The notes: generated from the sequence alone by a model not told the origin. A stretch of DNA of 64,000 bases from Pelobacter seleniigenes DSM 18267 (GCF_000711225.1 NZ_JOMG01000002.1:2306501-2370500), one strand, 5' to 3'. Numbered from the stretch's first letter, positions 25,090-34,745 are shown. Made by a program: numbers and translations.

Positions 25090-26379
25090 ATGCACAGAAC
25101 GACCTTGCCGCCCGCCACTTTAGCCTGGCTCTGCTGGGGACTGGGTGCCGCACTTTATATCATCGGTTTTTTCCAGCGGGTGGCTCCCGGAGTCATGACC
25201 TCTGAGCTGATGCACGATTTCAATATGTCGGCCACCGGACTGGGCAATCTCTCCGGTTTTTACTTTTACAGCTATGTGGCCATGCAGATTCCGACCGGTT
25301 TGCTGGCTGATGGCTGGGGGCCGCGGCGGCTGTTGACCGCAGGGGCTTTGGTGGCCGGTCTCGGTAGCCTGATTTTTGCCCTGGCGGGTGGTTTGTTATG
25401 GGCTTGCCTTGGCCGCCTGCTGATCGGTGGATCGGTGGCGGTGGCCTTTGTCGCGATGATGAAGCTGTCCAGTCACTGGATGGCGCCGCGGCAGTTTTCC
25501 CTGGCTTCGGGGCTGGCGCTGCTGCTGGGAATTATGGGTGGTGTATTCGCCGGAACGCCGCTGCGCCTGCTAATCGCTGCTTATAACTGGCGGACGGTGA
25601 TGCTGGTCGCCGCGCTGTTCCCTTTTCTGATCGCGGTGCTGATCTGGTTGGTGGTGCGGGATGATCCGGCGGCCCGGGGTTACCGGAGTCATGCGCCGCT
25701 CAGCGCCCTGCCGAAGGATCGTCACGGTGGCGTGCTGAGCGGCTTGCGGCAGGTTCTGCGCTATCGCAATACCTGGCTGTTGACTCTTGCGCCGGGTGCT
25801 CTGGTCGGCAGCGTGATCACTTTTGCCGGGCTCTGGGGGGTGCCGTTTCTGACCACCCATTATGGTTTGTCCTTGCCCGCCGCGGCCGCGGTCTGTTCGG
25901 CAATGCTGCTGGCCTGGGCCGCTGGCGGGCCGATCTGCGGTAGCCTGTCCGAACGCATCGGCAAACGTAAACTGCCCTATTTAGTGAGCTGCAGCGTGCT
26001 GATTGCAGGCTGGGCAGTGGTTCTGCTCTGGCCGCGGTTGCCGGTGCCGGTGCTGGTCGCGCTGCTGATTGTGATCGGTTTTTCCGCCGGCGGTATCATT
26101 ATCGGTTTTTCTTTTGTCAAGGAATCGGTTCCGTTGCGCCTGGCCGGCACTGCGGCCGGAGTCTGTAATATGGGAACCATGTTCGGGCCGATGATCCTCC
26201 AGCCCACGGTGGGCTGGATTCTCGATTTGCAATGGCAGGGGCGGATGGCGGCAGGGGCGCGCATTTTTGAACTGAACGCCTACCGGTCCGGGTTTGCCCT
26301 GATGCTGGTCTGGGCGGTTGTGGCCTTGCTCTGTGTGGCGGCGACCAAAGAAACCGCCTGCCGCCAGCAGGAATCCTGA
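25090..26379 (+). CDS. Major facilitator superfamily transporter
   Basis: A 429-residue membrane protein with about twelve hydrophobic segments. The first half includes FFQRVAPGVMTSELM and the loop GLLADGWGPRRLLTAG, the MFS motif between helices 2 and 3; the second half repeats the pattern with GSLSERIGKRKLPYL. The FxxRxxPGVM start resembles the nitrate/hexuronate-like anion transporters. The substrate is not decided. I use ATG 25090 because AGGAG lies six bases upstream. An interspersed repeat begins 12 bases after its stop. Confidence 0.87.
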   Translation: MHRTTLPPATLAWLCWGLGAALYIIGFFQRVAPGVMTSELMHDFNMSATGLGNLSGFYFYSYVAMQIPTGLLADGWGPRRLLTAGALVAGLGSLIFALAGGLLWACLGRLLIGGSVAVAFVAMMKLSSHWMAPRQFSLASGLALLLGIMGGVFAGTPLRLLIAAYNWRTVMLVAALFPFLIAVLIWLVVRDDPAARGYRSHAPLSALPKDRHGGVLSGLRQVLRYRNTWLLTLAPGALVGSVITFAGLWGVPFLTTHYGLSLPAAAAVCSAMLLAWAAGGPICGSLSERIGKRKLPYLVSCSVLIAGWAVVLLWPRLPVPVLVALLIVIGFSAGGIIIGFSFVKESVPLRLAGTAAGVCNMGTMFGPMILQPTVGWILDLQWQGRMAAGARIFELNAYRSGFALMLVWAVVALLCVAATKETACRQQES

Positions 26380-26391
26380 GCGGCAAGTACG

Positions 26392-26573
26392 GAATGGCGC
26401 TCGGATAAACAACTTCGTAGCAAACTCGGGACTGTCCCAAGCCCTATCTGGGGCTGTCCCAGATGTTTGCGGCCCTTGGAACGCTGGCGGTTTGCACCGC
26501 AAAAGCCTGGGACAGCCCCCGTGCGGGGACAGTCCCGGTTTTGCTGCCATCTGCTCTTAAACTAGCGCGATTC
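26392..26573 (-). repeat. Interspersed 182-bp inverted-repeat element, copy A1
   Basis: Begins GAATGGCGCTC and ends ACTAGCGCGATTC, imperfect versions of the 18-bp terminal inverted repeat seen in copy D. Inside are GGGACTGTCCC and the paired GGGGCTGTCCC / GGGACAGCCCC blocks. It lies in the opposite orientation to copies C and D, and immediately follows the MFS gene. Confidence 0.85.
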
Positions 26574-26698
26574 GGGGGCTGTCCCAAGAGTTTGCGAGCC
26601 ATGAAACTGTATCGGTTAGAACCGCAAAGACCTGGGACAGCCCCCATGCGGGGACAGTCCCGGTTTTGCTGCCAGCGACTCTTAAACGAGCGCCGTTC
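26574..26698 (-). repeat. Partial second copy of the element, A2
   Basis: Starts internally at GGGGGCTGTCCCAAGAG and runs to the right-hand end CTTAAACGAGCGCCGTTC, the same orientation as A1. The left third is missing, so it looks like a nested or recombined second copy. It ends 3 bases before the fadD stop position on the other strand. Confidence 0.82.
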
Positions 26699-26701
26699 GA
26701 G

Positions 26702-28513
26702 CTAGTCACCGTTCCTGCGCTGCTCCGCATAAAGGGCGTCGATTTCATCCTTGAACTGCTCGATGAGCGGTTCCCTGCGCACCTTGAGAGTGGCGGTGAT
26801 CAAGCCGGAATCGATATTCCAGGGGGTGGTGGTGGCGTGAACCCGGTGGATCTTGGCGTAACCGGGAAACTCCTTGAGCCGGTAAGCGATTTTTTCCAGC
26901 AGCGCCTGCTTGGCCTGCGAACTGTTCAGCTGGTCCTGGTCAGCGGCGTCCAGGCCCAGTTTTGCGGCCAGGGTTTTCCATTGACTCGGATTGACCACGA
27001 CCACGGCGGCCAGGGACGGGCGGTTTTCGCCGATGACCAGCACCTGCTCGAACAGCGGGTCGGTGGCGATGGCCAGCTGGAGGTCTTCAGGGGGAACCTT
27101 TTCTCCGCTCGACAGGACGATGATCTCCTTGGTTCGGCCGATGATATGAATCCGGCCTTTGCGGTCGATCCGGGCCTGGTCGCCGGTGTGCAACCAGCCG
27201 TCGGCGTCGATGATCGATTTATCCAGCTGCCAGTAGCCGAGCATCAGGTTCGGTCCTTTCACCAGCAGTTCCTGGTCGGCACCGATCTTGACCCGAACCC
27301 CGGGCAGCGGTCGGCCGACGCTGAGGGGCTGGTTGTCTTCGAGGGTATTGACGGCGATGATCGGACTGGTCTCGGTCAGTCCGTAGCCCTGCAGAATCGT
27401 GATGCCAAGGCCGATGAAAGTCTGCGCAATCGGGGTGGAGAGCGGCGCGCCGCCGCTGATGGCCAGGCGCAACCGGCCGCCAAGGCGCTGTTCCAGTTTG
27501 CGGCCGACGATCATTTTCAGCAGCGGCCAGATCAGCAGCTGGATCGCCCAGGGTTCGCGGTGGCGGTGATACTGGAAATGATGCCAGCCCGAGGCAACGG
27601 CCAGCTGGAAGATCTGGCGCGCCAGCCACGACTCGTCGGCAAGCTTGAGAGTCATTTTATTATAGATCCGTTCAAAGATGCGCGGCACCGTGACCAGGAT
27701 GGTCGGCTTGATACTGAGCAGGTCTTCGGCAAGCAGGTCGATGGAGCGGACGAAGGCGACGCAAGCCCCGGCCATGATGGAAATATAGTATCCCGCGGTG
27801 CGTTCGAACATGTGCGACAGGGGCAGGAACGACAGCATCTGGTCGTCGCTGTAAACCGTAACCCGTTTCAGCCCGGCGGCGGCGTTCTGCAGAATGTTGT
27901 CATGACTGAGCATGACGCCTTTGGGCGGGCCGGTGGTGCCGGAGGTGAATACGATGGTGGCCAGGGCGTGGGGGTCCTGCGGCGTGCTGCAATAGTCCTG
28001 TTCCGCCCGTTCGGGCAGCCATTGGTCGAGGCGGCGCAGGCGCGGATCGCAATCGACTTCACAGACCGTCTGCAAAGTGACGATGCGTTCGATGTTGTCG
28101 AGTTTATCACCCACCTCCTCGATCCGTTGCCATTGTTCCAGTCCGTCCGTCAACAGCAACCGCGCCCCGGTCGATTGCAGGATGTAGGTGAAGTTTTCCG
28201 GCCGGTCATTGACGTAAAGCGGCACCGTGACCAGCCCCAGGCCGGTTGCGGCCAGGTCGAAGAGAGCCCATTCCAGACAATTTTTCAGCATCACCGCAAC
28301 CCGGTCCCCGGCCTGCAGGTTGTCGTTACGCATGGCCTGTTGCCAGAGTGCCGCCCGTTGGCCGGTTTCCTGCCAGCTGCAGTCCAGCCAGCTTTGGGAA
28401 GACTCTTGATAATATCGATAGGCGGTCTTGGCGGGGCTGCGTTTGATCCGCTCCGCGAACAGGCCGGACAAGGTTTGCGCATCTTGGGGAGGAATCAGAT
28501 CGATATTCTTCAT
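26702..28513 (-). CDS. fadD: Long-chain acyl-CoA synthetase (AMP-forming)
   Basis: A 603-residue AMP-binding ligase that activates fatty acids with ATP and CoA. The P-loop-like motif TIVFTSGTTGPPKGVMLSH, the ATP-binding GYGLTETSPI and the DGWLHTGDQARID...RIHIIGRTKE(I) segment before the hinge are all present, and the C-terminal lysine region (NIDSGLITATLKVRRE) closes the chain. Family length is typical of the long-chain FAA1-like branch. AAGGAGG precedes the ATG. It is the last gene of a minus-strand beta-oxidation set, 80 bases after fadJ. Confidence 0.93.
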   Translation of the reverse strand: MKNIDLIPPQDAQTLSGLFAERIKRSPAKTAYRYYQESSQSWLDCSWQETGQRAALWQQAMRNDNLQAGDRVAVMLKNCLEWALFDLAATGLGLVTVPLYVNDRPENFTYILQSTGARLLLTDGLEQWQRIEEVGDKLDNIERIVTLQTVCEVDCDPRLRRLDQWLPERAEQDYCSTPQDPHALATIVFTSGTTGPPKGVMLSHDNILQNAAAGLKRVTVYSDDQMLSFLPLSHMFERTAGYYISIMAGACVAFVRSIDLLAEDLLSIKPTILVTVPRIFERIYNKMTLKLADESWLARQIFQLAVASGWHHFQYHRHREPWAIQLLIWPLLKMIVGRKLEQRLGGRLRLAISGGAPLSTPIAQTFIGLGITILQGYGLTETSPIIAVNTLEDNQPLSVGRPLPGVRVKIGADQELLVKGPNLMLGYWQLDKSIIDADGWLHTGDQARIDRKGRIHIIGRTKEIIVLSSGEKVPPEDLQLAIATDPLFEQVLVIGENRPSLAAVVVVNPSQWKTLAAKLGLDAADQDQLNSSQAKQALLEKIAYRLKEFPGYAKIHRVHATTTPWNIDSGLITATLKVRREPLIEQFKDEIDALYAEQRRNGD

Positions 28514-28593
28514 GGTGCCTCCTTGTGGTGAGCGCTAACAGATTGTTGAAAATGCCCATCCATGGGCTCGGCGGGCTGTTTTTCGACAGCTCG

Positions 28594-30552
28594 CTAAGTG
28601 GCCTCCTGGCGCTGCTGCAGATAGTGCAGGGGGCCGCCAGTGAAGGGTGCGAACCCGGTCCCGAAAATCATTCCGGCATCCACCAGGTCGGCTGAACTGA
28701 CCACCCCCTCGGCGAGACAGGCCTGGGCTTCAGCAAACAAGGGGTTGAGCAGTCGCTCGGTCAGCTGCGGATCGGCCGGGGTTTTCTGCCAATCTTTCCA
28801 GGAACGTTTTTTCCGGCCCCGTTGGTAGCGATAAAAGCCCTGCCCGCTTTTGCTGCCCAGCTGCCCGGCAGCGACCATCCGGGTCAGAATCTCCGGAATC
28901 GGCTGCTTGAAGTGCTCGGCAAAGACTTTGGCGACGGACAGGCAGATATCGAGACCGACCTGGTCGGCGAGGTGCAGCGGACCCATGGGCATGCCGAAAG
29001 AGAGGGCGGCCTGGTCGATGCTGGCCGGTTTATACCCCTCTTCCACCAGTTTGACCGCGGCCAGCAGATAGGGCATCAGCACCCGGTTGACCAGGAAGCC
29101 GGGGGCGCTTTTCACCGGCAACGGCAGATGCTTGATCTGCTGGACGAAACTTTCTCCCCGGGCGATGACCTCCGGGGCTGAGGCCGCCGCTGTCACCACT
29201 TCGACCAAAGGCATCTTGGGCACCGGGTTGAAGAAATGGATGCCTAAAAAGCGTTCCGGTCGGGCCAGGCTGGCGGCCAGCTCTTCCAGGGGGATGCTGG
29301 ACGTGTTGCTGGCGAGAATGGCATCCGCCGCCAACTGCGGCTCGATGGTCTGATAGAGCTTTTTCTTGACCTCGGCATCTTCGACAATCGCTTCGATGAC
29401 CAGTTCGGCACGCTGCAGGCCGAGTCCGCCGGGATCGGCCATGAGCCGATCGTGGGCCGCTCTGATCAGGTGTTTTTTCCGGAGTTTTTTGCTGAACAGT
29501 TTGTCGGCGGCGGCAATGGCGCGCCCCAAGGCCTGTGGATCAAGGTCCTGCAGGCTGACCTGAAGCCCCTGCAGCGCACACCAGGCGGCGATGTCGCGCC
29601 CCATGCTGCCGGCACCGATGACATGAACCCGGCGCAGGGGAGCGGCGCTCTTGCCACGGTTTTTCAACGCCATCTGCAGGAAGAACACCCGCACCAGGTT
29701 CTGGGCGGTGGGTCCGCTCAGCAATCGGGCCACGGATTCTGCTTCGGCTTGATACATCTGCTCCGGATCGTTGCCATGCTCACGCCACAGGTCAAGCAGG
29801 GCCCCCGCCGCCGGATAATGTTGCGGGGCGACTTTGGCCGCGATTTTGCGGCGCAACAGCCCGGCCAACAAAGGACGTAATGGCGTACTGTTGAGCAGCC
29901 GTTGCCCCAGCCCTGGTTGCTGTTGGCGGGGCGGGTTTTGGAGAAAGACCTTGATGGCGTTGGCCAGCACCCGGCGCGGCACGCTGGCGTCGACCAGGCC
30001 GTTGCGCCGGGCCTGTCCGGCCGAAAGGCTGCGCCCGGTCAGCATCAGTTGCAGGGCAGGGAGTGCGCCGATGCGCTGGACCGAACGGACCGTGCCGCCG
30101 AAGCCGGGATGAATGCCGAGCTTGATCTCGGGGAAACCGAGGCTGGTTGCGGGGTCGTCTACGGCGATGCGGTAACGACAGGCCAGGGCCAGTTCCAGCC
30201 CGCCCCCCAGGCAGGGACCGTCGATGATGGCCAGGGTCGGCAGGGAGAGCTGTTCCAGGCGCAGGAAGCTCTGCTGGACTTTGCGGATATAGATCGCCGC
30301 CTCTTCCGCCGCCGTGAAACCGCTGAATTCGGAGACATCCGCGCCGACGATGAAACTGCCTGGTTTTCCCGAGCGCAGGATCAGCGCCTGGGGGCGTTCC
30401 CGTTCGATGCGCAGGACAATCTGTTCCAGTTCTTCCAGCACCTCCCGTGACAGGCTGTTCTGAGAACTGTCGGCGCGGTCCAGGGTCAGGTGAAGGATGT
30501 GATCTTCGGCGATTGACCAGGTCCAGTGTCGATAGTCGGTATGTTCGGTCAT
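28594..30552 (-). CDS. fadJ: Bifunctional enoyl-CoA hydratase / 3-hydroxyacyl-CoA dehydrogenase
   Basis: A 652-residue multifunctional beta-oxidation protein. The N-terminal crotonase domain has FIVGADVSEF and both catalytic glutamates (GGGLELALA and GFPEIKLGIHPG). The second half is the NAD-dependent dehydrogenase with the Rossmann loop HVIGAGSMGRDIA and the catalytic His in IHFFNPVPKMPLVEVV. It hydrates trans-2-enoyl-CoA and oxidises the L-3-hydroxyacyl-CoA product. Its ATG overlaps the stop of the thiolase gene (ATGA, 30549-30552), the classic pairing of the two trifunctional subunits. Confidence 0.94.
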   Translation of the reverse strand: MTEHTDYRHWTWSIAEDHILHLTLDRADSSQNSLSREVLEELEQIVLRIERERPQALILRSGKPGSFIVGADVSEFSGFTAAEEAAIYIRKVQQSFLRLEQLSLPTLAIIDGPCLGGGLELALACRYRIAVDDPATSLGFPEIKLGIHPGFGGTVRSVQRIGALPALQLMLTGRSLSAGQARRNGLVDASVPRRVLANAIKVFLQNPPRQQQPGLGQRLLNSTPLRPLLAGLLRRKIAAKVAPQHYPAAGALLDLWREHGNDPEQMYQAEAESVARLLSGPTAQNLVRVFFLQMALKNRGKSAAPLRRVHVIGAGSMGRDIAAWCALQGLQVSLQDLDPQALGRAIAAADKLFSKKLRKKHLIRAAHDRLMADPGGLGLQRAELVIEAIVEDAEVKKKLYQTIEPQLAADAILASNTSSIPLEELAASLARPERFLGIHFFNPVPKMPLVEVVTAAASAPEVIARGESFVQQIKHLPLPVKSAPGFLVNRVLMPYLLAAVKLVEEGYKPASIDQAALSFGMPMGPLHLADQVGLDICLSVAKVFAEHFKQPIPEILTRMVAAGQLGSKSGQGFYRYQRGRKKRSWKDWQKTPADPQLTERLLNPLFAEAQACLAEGVVSSADLVDAGMIFGTGFAPFTGGPLHYLQQRQEAT

Positions 30553-31898
30553 TTGTGCTCTCCTTTACCGGGCTGGGCGTCTTGACGGCCGGCCGCGACC
30601 AGCATGGCGCCGCCCTGGCCACCACCGATGCAGAGGGACGCGATGCCGTGGCTGGCGTTGCGCCTGCGCAGGGCCTGTAATAGGTGCAGCACGATCCGCG
30701 CGCCACTGGCACCAACCGGGTGACCGATGGCGATCGCGCCGCCGTCAACGTTGAGGCGATCCGGGCTGATCTGTGGTATCAAGGTGGGTCCGCCCAACTC
30801 CTGCTCCTGCCACTGTTCATCCGTCAGGGCGGCGAGGCAGGCCAGGACCTGGCCGGCAAAGGCTTCATTGATCTCCCACAAATCGATGGGCGGAAGCGGG
30901 CCGGGGTGATTGCGCAGCACAGCATCCATGGCGTAAATCGGGCCGAGCCCCATCTGGGCCGGATCGAGTCCGGACCAGGCGGTCCCAAGCAGTTCTCCCA
31001 GCACCGGCAGATCAAAACGCTCCACAGTGGCGGCGTCGGCCAGCAGTAACAGGGCCGCGCCATCGGTGACCTGGGCGCTATTGCCAGCGGTCACCCGGCC
31101 GTAGGTCCGATCGAACACCGGCTTGAGTTTGGCGAGCTTGCCAAGATCGCCATCCCGGCGTAGGCCTTCATCGTTTTCGATGGCCCGTCCGTCGGTACTG
31201 TAGAGGGGGATGATTTCCTCCAAAGCGGCATTGTCGATGGCCGCGGCCAGGCGTTGATGGCTCTGCAGGGCGAAACGGTCCATCTGTTCGCGGCTGATAT
31301 CGAAGCGGGTCGCCAGGTTTTCTGCGGTCTGCCCCATGCTCAGGTTGGTGGTCGGGTCGGTCAGACCTTGCAACAGACCGATGACCGGAGCCAGGTCGGC
31401 GGGGCGCAGGCTGCCCAAGACCTTCAGCTTCTGGAAAAAATTACGGGCCTGCTGCCAGTCGGCCAGTTTGTTGACCATGCTTGCCCGCCACAGCACCGGC
31501 GCTTGGCTCATGGCCTCTGTGCCGCCGGCGAGGATCAGCCCGGAATAGCCCGCGGCGATGCGCTCCGCGGCCGTGGCCAGGGCCTGCATGCCGGAGGCAC
31601 AGTTGCGTTGCACGGTCCAGGCCGGAACCCGTTCACCACAGCCGAGACGCAGGGAAACGACCCGGGCGATATTGGCTTCGTCGGCCGCCGGGATGACGCA
31701 GCCGAGAATGACTTCATCGAGCTGGTCCGCGGCAAACGGCTGCCGGGCGAGCAGCGCGCGGCCGACATTGACGGCCAGATCCGCCGCGCTGAACGGCCCC
31801 GGGCGTCCTTTGGCCTTGAGAAACGGCGTCCGTGCCCCGTCTACAACATAGACCGGGCGGGGGTAGTTTCGAGTCGGTGATTGTTTAGCTGCAACCAT
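30549..31898 (-). CDS. fadI: 3-ketoacyl-CoA thiolase
   Basis: A 449-residue thiolase that cleaves 3-ketoacyl-CoA with CoA. The nucleophile is Cys100 in QRNCASGMQA; the active-site loops GHPVGASGAR (His) and CIGGGQGGA (Cys) are intact. I use the ATG at 31898, preceded by GAGGAG, rather than an upstream ATG at 31940. The adjoining long insert after residue 140 is as in FadI-type chains. It overlaps fadJ by four bases, so the pair is translationally coupled. Confidence 0.92.
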   Translation of the reverse strand: MVAAKQSPTRNYPRPVYVVDGARTPFLKAKGRPGPFSAADLAVNVGRALLARQPFAADQLDEVILGCVIPAADEANIARVVSLRLGCGERVPAWTVQRNCASGMQALATAAERIAAGYSGLILAGGTEAMSQAPVLWRASMVNKLADWQQARNFFQKLKVLGSLRPADLAPVIGLLQGLTDPTTNLSMGQTAENLATRFDISREQMDRFALQSHQRLAAAIDNAALEEIIPLYSTDGRAIENDEGLRRDGDLGKLAKLKPVFDRTYGRVTAGNSAQVTDGAALLLLADAATVERFDLPVLGELLGTAWSGLDPAQMGLGPIYAMDAVLRNHPGPLPPIDLWEINEAFAGQVLACLAALTDEQWQEQELGGPTLIPQISPDRLNVDGGAIAIGHPVGASGARIVLHLLQALRRRNASHGIASLCIGGGQGGAMLVAAGRQDAQPGKGEHK

Positions 31899-32021
31899 GT
31901 GCCTCTCCTCGTGGTTCATGGGCGACGATGTTTCGGTCAAATCTCTTGACCGCTCTATGAGGGTCTCTGTTCCGGCCGGAGAAAGCCGACCGGCCCCTGT
32001 GCCCTGTTTGCTCTCTTTGGG

Positions 32022-34403
32022 TCAGAAAGCATCGACGGCAATGACCCGTTGCCTGAGATCGCGGGCCCGCTGCAGGCGTTCTTTTTCCTCGGCGGAGATG
32101 ATCCCCTGCTTGACCGCCTGCTCGAGCAGATCGGCCTGACGCGCATTCAGGGTTCCCACCTTGAGGGCATGGCGGAGATCTTTTTCCAGGGCATCGGTCT
32201 CTGCGGCCAGTTGGAAAGCGGCAGTCAGGATCCGGTCGGGAGCCTGGTCGTCTGCGGACAGATAGAGTCCTGCCGTGAGCAGGTCACGCTGCGGGCCGGG
32301 GGTCAGGATGGTTGCCGCCACCGCACCGCCGAGCTTGTCGTCCGGCGGGGCTGCCCAGGCGCCGAGGGGGAAGATCAGCACCCGCAGGAGGATCCGCAGC
32401 GGTAGCGGCAGGTTGCGGATAATGGCCAGGAAATTCTCCTGAATCCGGTCAATGGAGCGGCGACAGTTCCACTCGAGCAGCACTTCCTGATTGGCAGCAC
32501 CTCCGCTGGCGACAGCCTTTAACGCGGCCGACAGCAGATAGAGTTCACTGAGGATATCGGCCATGCGTCCGGTTATTTTTTCCTTCAGCTTCAGCCGCCC
32601 GCCCAGGGTGACCATGAGCAGGTCGGCGGTCAGGGAGAAAGCCGTAGAATAGCGCGTGACCTGCTGAAACCAGCGGCGTTGCGGGGATTCCGGCACGGCA
32701 ATGAAATATCCTCCGGTCAGACCGTAGAAGAGGGCCGATGCGCCGTTGCGCAGGCTCAAGCCGAGATGACCGAAAAAGGCTTCGTCGAACTTGTTCAGGG
32801 CTTCCCTGGGGTCGGGGTTGTCGGCCGCACGCAGCTCCTGGAGAATCCAGGGATGACAGCGGATCGCTCCCTGGCCAAAGATGATCATGCTGCGGGTAAG
32901 AATATTGGCCCCTTCGACGGTAATACCGATGGGGATCGCCTGGTAGGCGGAGGCCAGATGGTTGTTCGGCCCCAGACAAATGCCTTTGCCACCTTCGATA
33001 TCCATACCGTCATTGACGACCGCGCGCATCCGTTCGGTCAGGTTCTGTTTGACGATGCCGGAAATGACCGCCGGCTTTGACCCCTGGTCGAGAGCGGCGC
33101 AGGTCAGGTCACGGGCGGCATTCATCAGCCAGGTCTCGCCGGCGATGCGGGTGAGGACTTCTTCGATCCCTTCAAAACGGCCGATGGGCAGGCCGAACTG
33201 GCGGCGGACCGCAGCATAGGCCCCGGTATCCCGGGCCACCAGTTTGGCCGCACCGACACTGAGCGCCGGTAACGAGATGCCACGCCCGGCGGAAAGACAT
33301 TGCATCAGCATCTGCCAGCCTTTGCCCGCGCCGCTGCGACCGCCGATGATCATCTCCAGGGGAATAAAGACATCATGCCCCCAGTTGGGGCCGTTCATGA
33401 ACGGGACGTTGAGCGGGTTGTGGCGTTGGCCGATTTCGATGCCGGGCAGGTCGGTCGGCACCAGCGCACAGGTGATGCCGATATCCTCCTGCCCACCGAG
33501 CAGTCGCTCCGGATCGTAGAGGCGAAAGGCCAGCCCGAGCAGGGTCGCCACCGGGCCGAGGGTGATGTAACGTTTTTCCCAGTTGAGGCGGATTCCGGTG
33601 ACCTGTTCCCCTTGCCATTCGCCGCTGCAGACCACACCCATATCCGGGATGGACGCTGCGTCACTGCCGGCATTGGGGCCGGTCAGGGCAAAACAGGGGA
33701 CCTCTTCTCCACGCGCCAGACGGGGCAGGTAGTAATCCCGCTGCTCCTCGGTGCCGTAATGCATGAGCAGTTCGGCCGGGCCGAGGGAGTTGGGGACCAT
33801 CACGGTGACCGCCGCGGTGAGGCTGCGGGAAGCCAGTTTGGTGATCAGAGCGCTGTTGGCCATGGCCGAAAATTCCAGGCCGCCATACTTTTTCGGAATG
33901 ATCAGGGCAAAAAAGCCCTGTTCCTTGATCATTTTCCATGCCGCGGGGGGCAGATCCTGGCGCTGCTGGGTGATCTCCCAGTCGTCGAGCAACGCGCAGA
34001 GCTCATTGACCGGACCGTCCAGAAAGGCCTGCTCTTCCGCACTCAAAGTCGCCGGCGGAACCGCCAGCAGTTTGTCCCAGTCAGGGCGCCCGCTGAACAG
34101 GTCGCCGTCCCACCAGACATCGCCGGCTTCCAGGGCGGCCTGCTCGGTGGCGGACAGCCGTGGTTTGATTTTTCTGAACAATTTCAACAGCGGGCGGGTG
34201 AGGACCTGCTTGCGGACCTGAGCTAAGTTCAGCACCAGCGCAATCAGGATGAAGAGGCTCCAGACGATGACCAGAACCGGGCTGCTCCAGTGCCAGCCGG
34301 CGAAAAACAGCATGCCGGCTACCACCGCCGTATGTATGGCAAGGGGGGCTTCAAAGACCAACAATATCCAGATGACGATCAGCATCAAGATGAAAAACAG
34401 CAT
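32022..34403 (-). CDS. fadE: Acyl-CoA dehydrogenase, membrane-associated FadE type
   Basis: A 793-residue FAD enzyme catalysing the first step of beta-oxidation. Two hydrophobic stretches at the N terminus (residues 1-60) and a hydrophobic segment near residue 650 match the membrane-bound FadE class, much longer than the 380-residue soluble type. The acyl-CoA dehydrogenase core runs from about residue 110 to 500 (FALTGPNAGSD; IGGRSGAGKGWQMLMQCLSAGRG; RRQFGLPIGRFEGIEE), followed by the DUF1974-type C-terminal domain. GGGAGGA precedes the ATG. It is first in fadE-fadI-fadJ-fadD. Confidence 0.94.
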   Translation of the reverse strand: MLFFILMLIVIWILLVFEAPLAIHTAVVAGMLFFAGWHWSSPVLVIVWSLFILIALVLNLAQVRKQVLTRPLLKLFRKIKPRLSATEQAALEAGDVWWDGDLFSGRPDWDKLLAVPPATLSAEEQAFLDGPVNELCALLDDWEITQQRQDLPPAAWKMIKEQGFFALIIPKKYGGLEFSAMANSALITKLASRSLTAAVTVMVPNSLGPAELLMHYGTEEQRDYYLPRLARGEEVPCFALTGPNAGSDAASIPDMGVVCSGEWQGEQVTGIRLNWEKRYITLGPVATLLGLAFRLYDPERLLGGQEDIGITCALVPTDLPGIEIGQRHNPLNVPFMNGPNWGHDVFIPLEMIIGGRSGAGKGWQMLMQCLSAGRGISLPALSVGAAKLVARDTGAYAAVRRQFGLPIGRFEGIEEVLTRIAGETWLMNAARDLTCAALDQGSKPAVISGIVKQNLTERMRAVVNDGMDIEGGKGICLGPNNHLASAYQAIPIGITVEGANILTRSMIIFGQGAIRCHPWILQELRAADNPDPREALNKFDEAFFGHLGLSLRNGASALFYGLTGGYFIAVPESPQRRWFQQVTRYSTAFSLTADLLMVTLGGRLKLKEKITGRMADILSELYLLSAALKAVASGGAANQEVLLEWNCRRSIDRIQENFLAIIRNLPLPLRILLRVLIFPLGAWAAPPDDKLGGAVAATILTPGPQRDLLTAGLYLSADDQAPDRILTAAFQLAAETDALEKDLRHALKVGTLNARQADLLEQAVKQGIISAEEKERLQRARDLRQRVIAVDAF

Positions 34404-34636
34404 AGAGTCCTCCCCTCAAGATGGAATTGAATGCGGGTTTAATGATCGGAAGTAGGCTACGGGCCTCCTGCTTTTAAGTATGAAGTCTGAAAAAGTGCCT
34501 GAAATTCTTTCTGTGGAAGGCTGCCGGCAGGCCTGATTCTGATCCGGAGCCTTCTTTATAAAATATCTTATGAACTGGTTGCTGTACAGGGCAGCGCTCA
34601 TATTCTTTTGCGGAAGAGTCAAGAATAGGGTTTTAT

Positions 34637-34659
34637 AAAATTGTCAAGATGACAATTTT
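34637..34659. promoter_or_regulatory. Palindrome AAAATTGTC-N5-GACAATTTT
   Basis: Perfect 9-bp arms around AAGAT, upstream of the nrd promoter and about 234 bases before the fadE start. It could be an operator for the divergent fad operon or for nrdAB. I cannot assign a protein; the arm TTGTC resembles several TetR/GntR targets. Confidence 0.5.
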
Positions 34660-34685
34660 GGTCTTAATTTTATCTCCAGATAATG

Positions 34686-34691
34686 TATAAT
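34686..34691 (+). promoter_or_regulatory. Probable -10 hexamer of the nrdA promoter
   Basis: A consensus TATAAT directly preceded by a TG dinucleotide. No convincing -35 at 17 bases. The NrdR box begins 12 bases further on, at about the transcription start. Confidence 0.5.
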
Positions 34692-34703
34692 CAGATTTCT
34701 GTG

Positions 34704-34719
34704 ACACTATATGTAGTGG
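34704..34719 (+). promoter_or_regulatory. NrdR box
   Basis: ACACTATATGTAGTGG fits the NrdR consensus acaCwAtATaTwGtgt at nearly every position. NrdR is the zinc-ribbon/ATP-cone repressor of ribonucleotide reductase genes. Boxes usually come in pairs about 31 bases apart; I see only this one clearly. It is 27 bases upstream of the nrdA start. Confidence 0.8.
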
Positions 34720-34745
34720 CTTGACTCAAATTGGAGGTATGCAGC

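Larger units (their letters stand above)
34404..34745. other. 342-base divergent regulatory region between fadE and nrdA
   Basis: No gene. The right half is AT-rich and contains a 9-bp palindrome (34637-34659), a TATAAT hexamer (34686-34691) and an NrdR box (34704-34719). The left half, from 34430 to 34620, holds nothing I can name. Confidence 0.6.

Noticed and set aside
26666-28531. 621-residue plus frame opposite fadD
   Set aside because: Composition is Gly/Gln/Asp-rich without motifs; fadD on the other strand has the full AMP-binding motif set.
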